Origin: CBDHHC01 sp050633205
Lineage (GTDB): Bacteria > Pseudomonadota > Alphaproteobacteria > Rhizobiales > CBDHHC01
Assembly (NCBI GenBank): GCA_050633205.1
Contig: JBOEGA010000034.1
Span: forward strand, 1-31,893
Direction of reading: 5' to 3'
Length of the DNA stretch: 31,893 nt
The notes beneath the pieces are model-generated. The model was not told the DNA's origin. It searched no databases and saw only the letters and a program-made list of their open reading frames with translations. The translations under genes were made by a program, and so were the position numbers. Within the stretch, counting starts at the first letter, position 1. Every line of letters begins with the position of its first letter. Of the stretch, positions 31,758-31,893 are shown piece after piece.

Positions 31758-31893
31758 TTACTGTGCCTGGTTGGACGCGAGCGCCCTGACAACGCGAAAC
31801 CCGTCGATCCTGAGCCGGTCGTCTCGGTTGATGAGGCTGCGGCGACGCGCGCGCAGAAGCCCGGGATTGTCGAACCAGGAGCCGCCGCGCAAA
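31758..31893 (-). CDS. C-terminus of formylglycine-generating-enzyme-fold protein, possible DGR target
   Basis: Partial gene cut by the right edge; 44 complete codons and a TAA stop are present. The translation includes RGGSWFDNPGLLRARRR, then INRDDRLRIDGFRVVRAL. RGGSW and GFRVV frame the C-terminal part of the FGE-sulfatase/C-type-lectin fold. The segment is far more GC-rich than the rest of the window. Many codons between the conserved anchors are of NNC form (TTC GAC, AGC CTC ATC AAC, CTC, ATC GAC), the pattern expected if AAC codons of a template were randomised at A, as in DGR variable regions. It could also be an ordinary FGE paralogue. Confidence 0.72.
   Translation of the reverse strand, partial: LRGGSWFDNPGLLRARRRSLINRDDRLRIDGFRVVRALASNQAQ

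Noticed and set aside
1..31893. DGR template repeat, CRISPR array, insertion sequence or tRNA gene within the window
   Set aside because: No second copy of the GGGTTTCGCG-type end of the FGE-like segment, no regularly spaced repeats, no transposase reading frame and no T-loop/D-loop pattern with a cloverleaf were found by eye.

Overview
The window looks like a contiguous piece of an alphaproteobacterial chromosome of modest GC content. The evidence is gene order: hemD/hemC divergent from tsaD-gpsA-YciI with an EVE gene further on; an SDHAF4-type gene (DUF1674) divergent from htpX and followed by rsmB; metZ-apaG behind a SAM-II riboswitch; and yqeY divergent from carA. I cannot name a genus. 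Almost all of it is core or near-core chromosome. No insertion sequence, CRISPR array, rRNA or tRNA was recognised. Two undetermined bases sit at 27969-27970.

Layout. 1-1048 (-): start of hemD and all of hemC (tetrapyrrole synthesis). 1102-3553 (+): tsaD (tRNA t6A), gpsA (phospholipid precursor) and a YciI-like protein, ending in a hairpin. 3701-4332 (+): a very basic small protein overlapping a small LMW-PTP-like phosphatase. 4400-6187: a membrane protein with an internal duplication (-) and a secreted protein of unknown function (+). 6291-7129 (+): EVE and DUF1761 proteins. 7225-8213 (-): two small membrane proteins and an SDHAF4-like assembly factor. 8312-11137 (+): htpX, rsmB and a VanZ-like protein. 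11155-12030 (-): a receiver-GGDEF protein whose receiver lacks the phosphoacceptor aspartate. 12031-12976: a long gap with a probable minus-strand small RNA. 12977-17382 (+): rpmI-rplT, then pheS-pheT. 17587-18903 (+): a CheY-like regulator and an unrecognised partner. 18965-19102 (-): a 45-residue basic protein with a terminator inside its reading frame. 19258-20885 (+): two tandem L,D-transpeptidases and a PilZ protein. 20868-23763 (-): yqeY, an ATP-grasp ligase and a FolC-like Mur ligase, the last two overlapping by 4 bp. 24171-26434 (+): carA and a ChaN-like protein. 26442-29605 (-): trkH, apaG and metZ. 29629-29748: SAM-II riboswitch with a visible terminator/antiterminator switch. 29846-31435 (-): a GGDEF-EAL protein. 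31758-31893 (-): the GC-rich C-terminus of a formylglycine-generating-enzyme-fold protein whose codons look like a diversity-generating-retroelement (DGR) variable region.

Themes. Translation and its quality control are prominent (tsaD, rpmI, rplT, pheST, rsmB, yqeY and perhaps a ribosome-rescue peptide). Cyclic-di-GMP signalling recurs (GGDEF, GGDEF-EAL, PilZ). Envelope maintenance is represented by htpX and the L,D-transpeptidases. The leads most worth following are the possible DGR target at the right edge, the non-stop small gene at 18965-19102, the ATP-grasp plus FolC-like ligase pair, and the orphan terminator with paired ends at 12234-12443.
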